A DNA stretch of 64,000 nt from NCBI GenBank assembly GCA_041395245.1, contig JAWLAY010000018.1, forward strand, positions 1 to 64,000, written 5' to 3'. This stretch comes from Aquimonas sp041395245 (lineage in GTDB: Bacteria; Pseudomonadota; Gammaproteobacteria; Xanthomonadales; Xanthomonadaceae). A program made the translations under genes and the position numbers. The notes under the pieces were generated by a model, which searched no databases, was not told the origin of the DNA, and worked only from the letters and a program-made list of their open reading frames with translations. This document shows, piece by piece, positions 45,631 through 54,883 of the stretch. Positions within the stretch are counted from its first letter, which is position 1. The number at the start of each line of letters is the position of its first letter.

Positions 45631-46158
45631 TCACTTCAATGTTTCGAAAATCGCGTCCATCGACTCGGCGGTCAGCTTCTCGTGATAGTGACCATTCACC
45701 ACCATCATCGGAGCGCCGCAGCACGCTGCCAGACACTCTTCCTCGCGCTTCAGGTAAATGCGACCATCCGGTGTGCTGTCGCCCAACTTGATTCCAAGTT
45801 TGCGTTCGGCATGCGCGACCAGATCCTCCGCGCCGTTCAGCCAGCAACTGATGTTGGTGCAGATGGCCACGTTGTTGCGAGCAACCGGATTCAACTCGAA
45901 CATCGAGTAGAAGCTGGCAACCTCGTACGCCCATACATGGGGCAATCCAAGATAATCGGCCACCGCCACGATCAACTGGTCCGAGAGCCAGCCGTGGTTC
46001 TGTTCCTGTGCTGCCATCAATGACTGGATCAAGGCGGAACGCTTCCGATCCGCAGGAAACTTGGCTACCCAGTGGTCGATGTGATGCCGGGTTTCGTCGG
46101 AAAGCACCTGCAGCGGATCGAGATTTTGTATCGCCGCAAAATTGCCACGCGCCTTCAT
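45631..46158 (-). CDS. nuoE: NADH-quinone oxidoreductase subunit E
   Basis: Thioredoxin-like [2Fe-2S] subunit (cluster N1a), 175 residues. Ligands are C100 and C105 (CTNISC) and C142 and C146 (ECLAACCGAP). ALIQSLMAAQEQNHGWLS and VASFYSMFELNPV are family segments. It overlaps nuoD by four bases and precedes nuoF by 78 bases. Confidence 0.97.
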   Translation of the reverse strand: MKARGNFAAIQNLDPLQVLSDETRHHIDHWVAKFPADRKRSALIQSLMAAQEQNHGWLSDQLIVAVADYLGLPHVWAYEVASFYSMFELNPVARNNVAICTNISCWLNGAEDLVAHAERKLGIKLGDSTPDGRIYLKREEECLAACCGAPMMVVNGHYHEKLTAESMDAIFETLK

Positions 46159-47414
46159 CGATCAATCTCCCCGAACACGACGTCGTAGGTGCCGATCATG
46201 GCCACCACGTCGGCCAACATATGTCCGCGTACCACCGAATCCATCGACGACAGGTGAGCAAATCCCGGCGCCCGCAGCTTCACGCGGAAGGGTTTGTTCG
46301 CACCATCCGAAATGATGTACGCGCCAAACTCACCCTTCGGCGCCTCAACCGCCGCATACACTTCGCCAGCCGGAACGCAGTAGCCTTCCGTGAACAATTT
46401 GAAGTGATGGATCAGCGCCTCCATGTCGTCCTTCATTTCGGTACGCGATGGGGGCGAAACCTTGAAGTTCTGCAGCATCACCGGGCCGGGATTGGCCCTC
46501 AGCCACTTGACGCATTGCTGGATGATCCGCGTGCTTTGACGCATCTCTTCGACACGAATCAGATAGCGGTCGTAGCAATCGCCGTTGACCCCCAACGGAA
46601 TGTCGAAGTCGACTTCGGCGTACTTTGCATACGGCTGCTTCTTGCGCAGATCCCATGCGATGCCGGAGCCGCGCAGCATCGGGCCCGTCATACCCCAAGC
46701 CAAGGCGTGCTCGGGCGACACCACACCGATACCGACGGTTCGCTGTTTCCAGATGCGGTTTTCCGTCAGCAGCGTTTCGTACTCATCGATCTTGGCGTAG
46801 AAGTCAGCACAGAACGCGTCGAGGAAATCCAGCATCGAGCCTTCGCGCCACTCGTTCCGGCGTTTGAGATCCTTGCCCTTGGTCCATGGTGACTCGCGAT
46901 ATTTCGGCATCCGATCCGGCAAGTCGCGATAGACACCACCTGGCCGATAGTACGCCGCATGCATTCGCGCGCCGGATACGGCCTCATAGCAATCCATCAG
47001 TTCTTCGCGTTCGCGGAACGCATACAGAATGATCGCCATCGCACCCAGGTCCAGCCCGTTCGAGCCGATCCACATCAGGTGATTCAGAACCCGCGTGATC
47101 TCGTCGAACATCGTGCGGATCCACTGCGCCCGCTCGGGGGCTTCGATCTGCAGCAAACGCTCGATCGCCCGAACATAGGCGTGTTCATTGCACATCATCG
47201 ACACGTAGTCGAGCCGATCCATATAGCCGATCGACTGATTGAAAGGCTTGCTCTCCGCAAGCTTCTCCGTACCCCGATGCAGCAGTCCGACGTGCGGATC
47301 AGCCCGCATCACCGTTTCGCCGTCCAGTTCCAGGACCAGACGCAACACGCCGTGCGCAGCAGGATGCTGCGGGCCGAAATTCATCGTGTAGTTGCGAATT
47401 TCCTGCATGCTCAT
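46155..47414 (-). CDS. nuoD: NADH-quinone oxidoreductase subunit D
   Basis: The 49-kDa-type subunit, 419 residues, which forms the quinone cavity with NuoB. NFGPQHPAAHGVLRLVLELD supplies the His of the quinone site, and RADPHVGLLHRGTEKL and YLIRVEEMRQS are typical. NuoC and NuoD are separate genes here, not fused as in E. coli. It overlaps nuoC and nuoE by four bases each. Confidence 0.97.
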   Translation of the reverse strand: MSMQEIRNYTMNFGPQHPAAHGVLRLVLELDGETVMRADPHVGLLHRGTEKLAESKPFNQSIGYMDRLDYVSMMCNEHAYVRAIERLLQIEAPERAQWIRTMFDEITRVLNHLMWIGSNGLDLGAMAIILYAFREREELMDCYEAVSGARMHAAYYRPGGVYRDLPDRMPKYRESPWTKGKDLKRRNEWREGSMLDFLDAFCADFYAKIDEYETLLTENRIWKQRTVGIGVVSPEHALAWGMTGPMLRGSGIAWDLRKKQPYAKYAEVDFDIPLGVNGDCYDRYLIRVEEMRQSTRIIQQCVKWLRANPGPVMLQNFKVSPPSRTEMKDDMEALIHHFKLFTEGYCVPAGEVYAAVEAPKGEFGAYIISDGANKPFRVKLRAPGFAHLSSMDSVVRGHMLADVVAMIGTYDVVFGEIDR

Positions 47415-48133
47415 TTGCCCTGCCCCGCCGCCGATTCAGAACGCGACTGCTCATAGCGGGAGTCTTGACGGACGACACGCGGTACGCCAACCCGCGGATC
47501 GATACTCACCGGTTCATAGACAACGCGCCCCTTCTCGGGGTCGAATCGAACTTCAACATTGCCGATCAAGGGGAAGTCCTTGCGGAATGGATGCCCGACG
47601 AACCCATAGTCGGTCAGGATCCGACGCAGATCGGGGTGCCCCTCGTAGAGGATGCCGAACAAATCGAAGGACTCTCGCTCGAACCAATTCGCCCCCGGCC
47701 AGATCTCTGTCACCGACGGGACGACTGGCATGAGGTCGTCCGCCGCATGGGTACGAAGCCGCAAGCGCCGGTTGTGGCGAACGGACAACAGATGGATCAC
47801 CGAGGCGAAGCGCTGCGCCGCCGCGTCGACTGCCGGCCGATCTTCCCAGCGGAATCGCCCTGGACCCAAGGCTTCGACACCGCGCGAAAACCCTTCGGAA
47901 CTGATGTCCGTCGTGTCCCACTCGACCTGCCCGTAACTCAGGTAATCGACACCGCACAGATCAATGAGCTGTTCAAAGGCGAATTCGCGCTCATCGCGCA
48001 AGGCCCGCGCCACTTCCTGCAGATCCGCCGGCAAAACCACCATGGTGATCTCACCGAGAGATTCGATCACCTCATATCGCCCTTCGAATCGTTGCCGAAG
48101 GCGCTCCGCAAAACTCAGGGTTTCGTCAGCCAT
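47411..48133 (-). CDS. nuoC: NADH-quinone oxidoreductase subunit C
   Basis: The 30-kDa-type subunit, 240 residues. The signature ESFDLFGILYEGHPDLRRIL and the segment GHPFRKDFPLIG identify it. The ATG at 48133 (MADETLSFAERL) was chosen because nuoB ends three bases upstream. It overlaps nuoD by four bases. Confidence 0.96.
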   Translation of the reverse strand: MADETLSFAERLRQRFEGRYEVIESLGEITMVVLPADLQEVARALRDEREFAFEQLIDLCGVDYLSYGQVEWDTTDISSEGFSRGVEALGPGRFRWEDRPAVDAAAQRFASVIHLLSVRHNRRLRLRTHAADDLMPVVPSVTEIWPGANWFERESFDLFGILYEGHPDLRRILTDYGFVGHPFRKDFPLIGNVEVRFDPEKGRVVYEPVSIDPRVGVPRVVRQDSRYEQSRSESAAGQGK

Positions 48134-48135
48134 GG

Positions 48136-48678
48136 TCAGCGTGCAATCGTGTTGGTACGACGGATTTTCTTCTGCAATTGCAGAATGCCGTAAATAAGCG
48201 CCTCGGCGGTCGGCGGACAACCGGGCACATACACATCCACCGGCACCACGCGATCACAACCGCGCACCACCGAGTAGGAATAGTGATAGTAACCACCGCC
48301 GTTGGCGCAACTACCCATCGAGATGACCCACTTTGGTCCCGGCATCTGGTCGTAGACCTTGCGCAACGCGGGCGCCATCTTGTTCACGAGCGTACCCGCG
48401 ACAATCATCACATCCGACTGCCGCGGAGACGGGCGGAAAATGACCCCGTAGCGATCCAAGTCCAGGCGCGACATGCCGGAATGCATCATTTCGACGGCGC
48501 AACAGGCAAGACCAAAGGTCACCGGCCACATCGATCCGGTACGCGCCCAATTGATCAAGGCATCGACAGAGGTGGTGACAAAACCTCGCTCCAGCAGCGG
48601 GTTGTCACCCTCCGGGCGAAGAATGTCATCCAAGCGACCGATAGGCTCGGGGTTGTGGAAATACTGACTCACTCCCAT
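48136..48678 (-). CDS. nuoB: NADH-quinone oxidoreductase subunit B
   Basis: A 180-residue subunit that holds the terminal cluster N2. Ligands are the adjacent C59 and C60 (LACCAVEMM), the Cys of GSCANGGG and the Cys of VPGCPPTAE. The ATG at 48678 overlaps the end of nuoA by ten bases; a GTG overlapping the nuoA stop is an alternative start three codons later. Confidence 0.97.
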   Translation of the reverse strand: MGVSQYFHNPEPIGRLDDILRPEGDNPLLERGFVTTSVDALINWARTGSMWPVTFGLACCAVEMMHSGMSRLDLDRYGVIFRPSPRQSDVMIVAGTLVNKMAPALRKVYDQMPGPKWVISMGSCANGGGYYHYSYSVVRGCDRVVPVDVYVPGCPPTAEALIYGILQLQKKIRRTNTIAR

Positions 48679-49025
48679 TCCAGCGCCCCTTTCTTCCACT
48701 CATAGACGAAGCCGATCACCAGAATGCCCAGAAAGACGGCCATGGCAACCAGCGCCGTTACACCGATCTCCTTGAAGACCAGCGCCCAGGGAAACAGAAA
48801 CGCGATTTCGAGATCGAACACAATGAAGAGAATGGCAACCAAGTAGTAGCGCACATCGAACTTCATGCGCGCGTCTTCGAAGGCCTCGAAGCCACACTCG
48901 TAAGGAGACAGTTTTTCGCTGTCGGGCGCACGCGGCCCGAGGAAAGAACCAGCAACCAGCAGGGTCACGCCAATTGCCACCGCCACAAACAGAAAAAGCA
49001 GTATCGGCAGATACTCGGCCAGCAC
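48669..49025 (-). CDS. nuoA: NADH-quinone oxidoreductase subunit A
   Basis: Small membrane subunit of 118 residues with three membrane segments. The loop KLSPYECGFEAFEDARMKFD carries the conserved Cys near the quinone channel. The start is GTG at 49025, just after a near-perfect GGAGGTGA ribosome site. First gene of the nuo operon, 66 bases downstream of tRNA-Leu. Confidence 0.96.
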   Translation of the reverse strand: MLAEYLPILLFLFVAVAIGVTLLVAGSFLGPRAPDSEKLSPYECGFEAFEDARMKFDVRYYLVAILFIVFDLEIAFLFPWALVFKEIGVTALVAMAVFLGILVIGFVYEWKKGALEWE

Positions 49026-49090
49026 GCCATCACCTCCGCGCCCCTGGCGCATCAGCAGAGCGCCAGTTACGACGCCCGAATCGCATGAAG

Positions 49091-49175
49091 TGGTGCCCAG
49101 GGCGGGACTCGAACCCGCACAGCTTGCGCCGCTACCCCCTCAAGATAGTGTGTCTACCAATTCCACCACCTGGGC
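49091..49175 (-). tRNA. tRNA-Leu (anticodon GAG)
   Basis: An 85-base class II tRNA with encoded CCA. It begins GCCCAGGTGGTGGAATTGG, has the anticodon loop TTGAGGG between CTATC and GGTAG, a long variable arm and the T-arm GGTTCGAGTCC. Between secG and nuoA, as in E. coli leuU next to secG. Confidence 0.95.
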
Positions 49176-49223
49176 AAGGGATTCATCGTCTACGACACGG
49201 TTTCCATGTCGTGACACGACCTG

Positions 49224-49235
49224 ATCATTGTATCA
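49224..49235 (-). promoter_or_regulatory. Candidate extended -10 promoter for tRNA-Leu and nuo
   Basis: On the minus strand TGATACAAT (an extended -10, TG, one base, TACAAT) lies about 50 bases before tRNA-Leu. It is also within a small palindrome (CCTGAT/ATCAGG), so it might instead be part of a hairpin after secG. Confidence 0.4.
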
Positions 49236-49255
49236 GGCCGTTCGCGTTTGAAGTG

Positions 49256-49708
49256 CTATTCCGACGGAGTTTTCTGCGTGTCGGCTTCGACTTCAGTCGC
49301 AGTGGACGCGTCGACGTTCGTCGCGTCAGGAGCCGTGGCTTCAGGTGCCGTCGACGGCACCTCCGACGCACTCGTTGCCACAGGCGTTTCGGCTGTCACA
49401 GGCACATCCGAAACCGGTGCTTCGACGGGCGCGGTCACCGCACCCATGACACCGAGATCGTCTGCTGCACCTTTGCCACCACGACTCGCATAGATCGCCA
49501 TGCCGAGGCTGATGACAAAAAACAAGGTGGCAAGCACCGCCGTGGACTTGGACAGGAAGTTGGCCGCACCGCGCGCACCAAACACGGTTCCAGAAGCGCC
49601 GGAGCCGAAACCGGAGCCCGCTGCCGCGCCTGCACCGCGCTGCAACAAGATCATCACGATCATCGCCACCGAAACCAGAACGTAAAGGATGTTAGCCAGG
49701 GTCAGCAT
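49256..49708 (-). CDS. secG: Preprotein translocase subunit SecG
   Basis: Accessory membrane subunit of the SecYEG channel, 150 residues. Two membrane segments (about 4-21 and 52-72) flank the conserved loop LLQRGAGAAAGSGFGSGASG and FLSKSTAVLATLFF. The last 70 residues form an Ala/Thr/Pro/Val/Glu-rich tail, longer than the E. coli form (110 residues). It lies between tpiA and tRNA-Leu. Confidence 0.95.
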   Translation of the reverse strand: MLTLANILYVLVSVAMIVMILLQRGAGAAAGSGFGSGASGTVFGARGAANFLSKSTAVLATLFFVISLGMAIYASRGGKGAADDLGVMGAVTAPVEAPVSDVPVTAETPVATSASEVPSTAPEATAPDATNVDASTATEVEADTQKTPSE

Positions 49709-49729
49709 ATTCGGTACAAGCCCATGAAT

Positions 49730-50476
49730 TCAGAGAGGTCTGGCAGCTGCCACGATCGCGAGGAAGTCCTCAGCCAATAGCGAAGCACCACCAATCAAAC
49801 CGCCGTCGATATCGGGCTGGGCAAATATGTCCGCCGCGTTCGATGGCTTGACGCTGCCACCATAGAGGATGACCAGCGAGTCCGACATCTTAGCATCGAC
49901 CGCCCGAAATTCGCTACGCAGCCACGCATGGACTTGCTGGGCTTGTTCGGCCGTCGCGGTCTTTCCTGTGCCAATCGCCCAAACCGGCTCATAGGCGAGC
50001 ACCATGTTTTCCAAGCCGGAAAGATCGGCAAGCAAGGGCGCAATCTGTTGCTGCAGAACCCACTCGGTCCTGCCCGCCTCGCGATCCTCGAGCGTTTCTC
50101 CAACGCACACGATCACCCGCAATCCTGCCGATGCCGCCACACGCGCCTTTTCGGCAACGAGAGTCGAACTTTCGTGGTGATATTGGCGACGTTCGCTATG
50201 CCCCACGATGCATGCACCCACGCCCGCGTCACGCAGCATGCGGGCTGATGTCTCACCGGTGTAGGCTCCATCCAGATGTAGATCGACGTCCTGTGCGCCA
50301 AACACCAGTTCAGAACCGCGCGCATGCGCCATCAAGGTCTGAAGATACAACTGCGGAGGGAACACCATTACCTCTACACCAGACCAATCCGCCAGACAAA
50401 TCGCATCCAGCAGTTCCGCCGAACTGGGTTTGCCCGCGTTGAGTTTCCAGTTGCCTGCCACCAGAGGTTTCCGCAT
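49730..50476 (-). CDS. tpiA: Triosephosphate isomerase
   Basis: Glycolytic enzyme interconverting dihydroxyacetone phosphate and glyceraldehyde 3-phosphate, 248 residues. Active-site parts are the Lys of AGNWKLN, the His of IVGHSERR, the Glu of AYEPVWAIGTGKTA, and the phosphate loop GGSVKPSN. The ATG at 50476 follows GGAGAGCGTGTG; a GTG one codon earlier is possible. Confidence 0.97.
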   Translation of the reverse strand: MRKPLVAGNWKLNAGKPSSAELLDAICLADWSGVEVMVFPPQLYLQTLMAHARGSELVFGAQDVDLHLDGAYTGETSARMLRDAGVGACIVGHSERRQYHHESSTLVAEKARVAASAGLRVIVCVGETLEDREAGRTEWVLQQQIAPLLADLSGLENMVLAYEPVWAIGTGKTATAEQAQQVHAWLRSEFRAVDAKMSDSLVILYGGSVKPSNAADIFAQPDIDGGLIGGASLLAEDFLAIVAAARPL

Positions 50477-50590
50477 CACACGCTCTCCTTCATCGGGTCG
50501 TTGCGATCAGTCTGTTTGATCTACAGTCAGGATGCATCATCGCAAAGTTTGCAGGCACACTGTTGACCGATATCAGCCGGGCCGCATCAC

Positions 50591-51394
50591 ATGACCGACA
50601 CATCCAACTACATCCTGATCACCGGTGCATCCGCAGGCATCGGCACAGCCATTGCCCGCGAGTACGCACGTCGTGGTCAGCCGCTGATCCTGCTGGCACG
50701 CCGCCGCGACAGACTGGAAGCCCTGCAGGCTGAACTTAGCAGTCAGATCGCCTGCGAGATTCTGGTGGCGGACCTGGCGGACCCGGACGCGCCAAATCAC
50801 ATCGTGGATCACATCCGGGCAAATGGTTGGACGGTCCGTGGGCTGGTCAACAATGCAGGCTACGGCTTGCCCGGCAAGTTCCATGCACCCGACTGGCAGG
50901 AGCACGCGCGCTTCCTGCAAGTCATGGTCACTTCGGTCTGCGAATTGACTTGGCGCCTGCTCCCTGACATGCAGACTCGCCGAGACGGCGAGATACTCAA
51001 TGTCGCGTCACTCGCTGGCCACGTGCCGGGATCAGCCGGCCACACTCTCTATGCGGCGGCGAAGTCCTTCATGATCAAGTTCAGCGAATCGCTGGCGCTG
51101 GAAAACGCGGGACTGGGCATCAAGGTATCCGCGCTTTGCCCGGGTTTCACTTATTCCGAGTTTCACGACGTCACCGGAACCCGTCCGCAAGTCTCCCGGA
51201 TGCCGAACTGGATGTGGATGCAGGCGGAAGACGTCGCAAAACAGGGGATCGACGCACTTCAAGCCGGTCGGGTTGTGTTCGTGCCGGGCCGGATCAACCG
51301 GATGATCAAAGCGATCACGCAGATCATGCCGGATCGCTGGATGTTGAAAATCGTGCAGCGCCAGTCGCGAAACTTCCGCGACATCCACGATTGA
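50591..51394 (+). CDS. Short-chain dehydrogenase/reductase
   Basis: Classical SDR of 267 residues. The nucleotide-binding motif TGASAGIG is at residues 11-18, NNAGYG follows, the catalytic Ser is in LNVASLAG and the YxxxK motif is YAAAKSF. The dinucleotide site has Arg residues after the second strand (LLARRRDR), suggesting NADP(H). The substrate cannot be assigned. Divergent from tpiA. Confidence 0.9.
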   Translation: MTDTSNYILITGASAGIGTAIAREYARRGQPLILLARRRDRLEALQAELSSQIACEILVADLADPDAPNHIVDHIRANGWTVRGLVNNAGYGLPGKFHAPDWQEHARFLQVMVTSVCELTWRLLPDMQTRRDGEILNVASLAGHVPGSAGHTLYAAAKSFMIKFSESLALENAGLGIKVSALCPGFTYSEFHDVTGTRPQVSRMPNWMWMQAEDVAKQGIDALQAGRVVFVPGRINRMIKAITQIMPDRWMLKIVQRQSRNFRDIHD

Positions 51395-51499
51395 GGTCCG
51401 TGCCGACAGCCTCGCGGCACTCGGCATGGAATCCTGCTGCATCAACCCACGCGGACGCGGGGTGCCGCGCATTCCCGGCGACCACCACCCCGACACGAC

Positions 51500-52435
51500 T
51501 CAGATCAGCTTGATCTCGCGAAGGCGCTCCAGCAAATAGTCGTGCGCAGTGATCGGCGTGGGATAACGATCCGGATTGTCGGCGCTGATGCACTGCGGCA
51601 GTGTCTTGATCAAATAGTCCGGATTGGGGTGCAGGAAGAACGGCGTCGAATAGCGTGGTTTGCGCGCCGCCTCGCCGGGCGGATTGACAACCCGATGGGT
51701 GGTCGATGGATACACGTGATTGCTCAGTCGCTGCAGCATGTCGCCGATGTTCACCACGATGGTGTCGGCGTCGGCGGTGAACGGCACCCACTCACCCTTG
51801 CGCGACAGCACTTCGAGACCAGCGGCACTGGCGCCCACCAACAGGGTGATGAAGTTGATGTCTTCGTGCGCGCCGGCGCGCACGTTCGGAACGTCTGGCG
51901 TGGTGATCGGCGGATAGTGAATCGGTCGCAAGATCGAGTTGCCGAACTGGGTCTTGTCCGCAAAGAAGTCGACAGGCAGATCGATGTGCAAGGCAAGTGC
52001 CGACAGCATCTTGGCACCGAGCGCATCCAGCGCCTGATACAAGCCGTAACCAACCTGCTGGAACGCGGCAATTTCAACCGGCCAGATGTTCGGCGGCATC
52101 ACGTCACCGTACCGGGAGTCTTCAGGCAGCTCACGCCCGATGTGATAGAACTCCTTTAGATCCGGGTACTTCGAGTCCTTGGCCGTCTCAACGCCAAACG
52201 GCGTATAGCCACGGGCACCGCCCTTGCCTGCAAGGTGGTATTGCATCTTCACTTCGGTCGGAAGCGCGAAGAAGGCCTGAAATGCCGCATACGCGGCATC
52301 GATGTCGGCCTGGTCGATCTCGTGACCGCGGATACCGCAGAACCCCCATTCCCGATAGGCCGCTCCCAGTTCGGCAACAAAGGCGTCACGGTCAGTATCA
52401 AAGCGGCGAATGTCGAGGGTGGGAATCTGACTCAT
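51500..52435 (-). CDS. 2-oxoglutarate/Fe(II)-dependent oxygenase, isopenicillin N synthase-like
   Basis: A 311-residue member of the IPNS-like non-haem iron oxygenases. An N-terminal DIOX_N region (about 1-110, with REWGFCGIRGHEI) precedes the jelly-roll core. Iron ligands are H190, D192 (AHEDINFI) and H247 (TTHRVVNP); R261 and S263 (RYSTPFF) bind the co-substrate carboxylate. All catalytic residues are present. The substrate is unknown. It lies 59 bases from glmM on the same strand. Confidence 0.88.
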   Translation of the reverse strand: MSQIPTLDIRRFDTDRDAFVAELGAAYREWGFCGIRGHEIDQADIDAAYAAFQAFFALPTEVKMQYHLAGKGGARGYTPFGVETAKDSKYPDLKEFYHIGRELPEDSRYGDVMPPNIWPVEIAAFQQVGYGLYQALDALGAKMLSALALHIDLPVDFFADKTQFGNSILRPIHYPPITTPDVPNVRAGAHEDINFITLLVGASAAGLEVLSRKGEWVPFTADADTIVVNIGDMLQRLSNHVYPSTTHRVVNPPGEAARKPRYSTPFFLHPNPDYLIKTLPQCISADNPDRYPTPITAHDYLLERLREIKLI

Positions 52436-52494
52436 GAGTAGATCTCGCTGTTGAATGCCGCTGACGATGCGCGGCGAAAAAATTACAGAACGGC

Positions 52495-53832
52495 TCAGGC
52501 TGCCGCTTGCACAGCGGCTGACAACGAACCGAGAACCGAATCAAGCAAGGCCTGTTCATCCGCTTCAACCGTGATGCGCACGACTGGCTCGGTGCCGGAC
52601 GGTCGCAAAACCAAGCGACCACGGCCGAGCAGACGCTGCTCAGCCAGCGCGGCCGCCTCGCGCACCTCCACGGAATCAAGCGGCTTGCTGCCGTTGGCAA
52701 TTCGCACGTTGATGGTCTGTTGCGGCACGCGCACCACAGCGGATCGCAGTGTCGCCAAGGTCTGGCCCGAACGACGGATGGCTTGGAGAACCTGCAGCGC
52801 ACTGACGATGCCGTCGCCCGTGCTGGCACGATCTAGAACCAGCAGATGCCCGGATGCTTCACCGCCCAGCACCGCGCCACATTCCATCAACTGCTGGTGC
52901 ACGTAGCGGTCCCCAACCTTGGCACGGCGAAATTCGATGCCCTGTTGCTGCAGGGCGCGCTCAAGCCCGTAGTTGCTCATCAGGGTACCCACGACGATCT
53001 CAGGCTTGTTGCCTGCAGCGGCGCGATCCATCGCCAGCACGTAAAGCAGTTCATCACCGTCGACAACAGCGCCATCGGCGTCCACGAAAAGCACCCGATC
53101 CCCATCACCATCGAAGGCGATACCGACATCTGCCTTGCGTTGCACCACCAGTTGCTGCAGTCCTTGCAGGTGGGTCGAACCGCAATCCGCATTGATGTTG
53201 AGCCCATCCGGCTCGGCTCCCATGACCACCAGTTCCGCACCCAGCTCGCGAAACAACTGCGGCGCGATCTGGTAGTTCGCACCGTTGGCGCAGTCCAGCG
53301 CAATCCGCAGGCCACGCAAGCTGAAATCCTCATGGACGGTGGACTTGCAGAACTCGGCATAGCGCGTCGCCGCATCGCTGACCCGACTCGCCTTTCCGAG
53401 CGCCTCCGAGGCCACGGTGCTAAAGGGCTCGTCGAGTGCTGTCTCGATGGCGAGCTCGGTCGCATCGGACAGTTTTTCGCCATGCGCCGAAAAAAACTTG
53501 ATGCCGTTGTCGTGATGCGGATTGTGCGAGGCACTGATGACGATGCCCGCGTCGGCACGCAGGGATCGGGTCAGGTAGGCAACACCCGGTGTCGGGATGG
53601 GTCCGAGCAACCTCACGTTGGCACCCGCAGCAACCAGCCCGGCTTCGAGCGCCGATTCAAACATGTAGCCGGAAATGCGCGTGTCCTTGCCGATGACGAC
53701 GGTGGCATGTCCTTCGCGCGCCAGAGCTCGGCCGGCCGCCCAACCGAGCTTCAAAACGAAGTCGGCTGAGATTGGGCCCTCGCCTACGCGACCGCGAATC
53801 CCGTCGGTGCCGAAGTAACGTCGTTGCGCCAT
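52495..53832 (-). CDS. glmM: Phosphoglucosamine mutase
   Basis: Converts glucosamine 6-phosphate to glucosamine 1-phosphate for peptidoglycan and LPS. The 445-residue protein starts RRYFGTDGIRGRVG, has the phosphoserine S102 in VISASHNPHHDNGI, the metal loop FDGDGDR, the sugar-binding GGEASGHLL and the phosphate-binding RPSGTEPVVRI. It starts two bases after the accD stop. Confidence 0.97.
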   Translation of the reverse strand: MAQRRYFGTDGIRGRVGEGPISADFVLKLGWAAGRALAREGHATVVIGKDTRISGYMFESALEAGLVAAGANVRLLGPIPTPGVAYLTRSLRADAGIVISASHNPHHDNGIKFFSAHGEKLSDATELAIETALDEPFSTVASEALGKASRVSDAATRYAEFCKSTVHEDFSLRGLRIALDCANGANYQIAPQLFRELGAELVVMGAEPDGLNINADCGSTHLQGLQQLVVQRKADVGIAFDGDGDRVLFVDADGAVVDGDELLYVLAMDRAAAGNKPEIVVGTLMSNYGLERALQQQGIEFRRAKVGDRYVHQQLMECGAVLGGEASGHLLVLDRASTGDGIVSALQVLQAIRRSGQTLATLRSAVVRVPQQTINVRIANGSKPLDSVEVREAAALAEQRLLGRGRLVLRPSGTEPVVRITVEADEQALLDSVLGSLSAAVQAAA

Positions 53833-53834
53833 GC

Positions 53835-54716
53835 TCAGGCCACCTCTGCCTGCGGGCGCGGGGCACGCATCAGCATGGCCAGCACCGAGGCCAGTTTGTC
53901 GCGCATTTCGCGACGGTCGATGATCATGTCGACCGCGCCATGCGCAAGCAGGAACTCCGAACGCTGGAAGCCCTGCGGCAAGGTCTCGCGGACGGTCTGT
54001 TCAATCACTCGCGGCCCGGCAAAACCGATCAATGCCTGTGGCTCGGCGACATTCACGTCGCCCAACATGCCGAGACTGGCGGAAACGCCGCCGGTCGTCG
54101 GATGCGTCAACACCGAAACATAGGGCAGGCCAGCAGAGCGCATGCGCGCCAGTGCTGCCGAGGTCTTGGCCATCTGCATCAGCGAGAACAAGCCTTCCTG
54201 CATGCGTGCACCGCCCGTGGCGGAAAAGCACACCAAAGGCATCTTGTCCTGCAACGCCGCCTCCGCCGCCAAGGCGAACTTCTCGCCCACGACCGAGCCC
54301 ATCGACCCGCCCATGTAGCGGAACTCGAAGGCACACGCGGCGACCGCCATCCCTTTAAGCTTGCCGCGCACGGCAATCAGGGCATCTTTTTCGCCGGTCT
54401 GTTTTTGCGCGGCGACGATGCGATCCTTGTACTTTTTCTGATCCTTGAACCGCAGTGCGTCCACCGGCTCCAACTCGGCGGCGATTTCCATCGCGCTGTC
54501 TGCATCCAACCACTGCCACAAACGCTGCCGGGCACCGATGTAGTGGTGATGCCCACACTTGGGGCAGACCTCCTGGTTGCGCTCCATCTCCGGGCGATAC
54601 AGCACGGCCGCACAACTGTCGCACTTGCTCCACAAGCCTTCCGGCACACCACGCTTGGTACTGTTTTCGGATTCGGTCCGGATGCGCGAAGGCATCAACT
54701 TGCTAAGCCAGCTCAT
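53835..54716 (-). CDS. accD: Acetyl-CoA carboxylase carboxyltransferase subunit beta
   Basis: Transfers the carboxyl group from biotin to acetyl-CoA, with AccA. The 293-residue protein has the four-Cys zinc ribbon (C32, C35, C51, C54) near the start and the crotonase-like core with EFRYMGGSMGSVVGEKF, TGGARMQEG and GGVSASLGMLGDV. The ATG at 54716 begins MSWLSKLMPSR; a longer reading to 55190 is an unrelated in-frame extension. A -10-like TAGAAT lies 36 bases upstream. Confidence 0.96.
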   Translation of the reverse strand: MSWLSKLMPSRIRTESENSTKRGVPEGLWSKCDSCAAVLYRPEMERNQEVCPKCGHHHYIGARQRLWQWLDADSAMEIAAELEPVDALRFKDQKKYKDRIVAAQKQTGEKDALIAVRGKLKGMAVAACAFEFRYMGGSMGSVVGEKFALAAEAALQDKMPLVCFSATGGARMQEGLFSLMQMAKTSAALARMRSAGLPYVSVLTHPTTGGVSASLGMLGDVNVAEPQALIGFAGPRVIEQTVRETLPQGFQRSEFLLAHGAVDMIIDRREMRDKLASVLAMLMRAPRPQAEVA

Positions 54717-54751
54717 CGGCGATTGCCTGCCTGAAGTCCACGAAGTCGGCG

Positions 54752-54757
54752 ATTCTA
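54752..54757 (-). promoter_or_regulatory. Candidate -10 for accD-glmM
   Basis: TAGAAT on the minus strand, about 36 bases before the accD ATG. The -35 is poor. Confidence 0.35.
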
Positions 54758-54883
54758 TCAGGCAGGCGGCAAGCGATTGACGCAGCGCGCCAGGCGAGAG
54801 GCCCGTCTGCGCAACGCCATCGCCATGCGGCAAAATGCGCGCTTCGCGAACACGCATTCCTGCGGCCAGCCAAGCAGCTTCTG

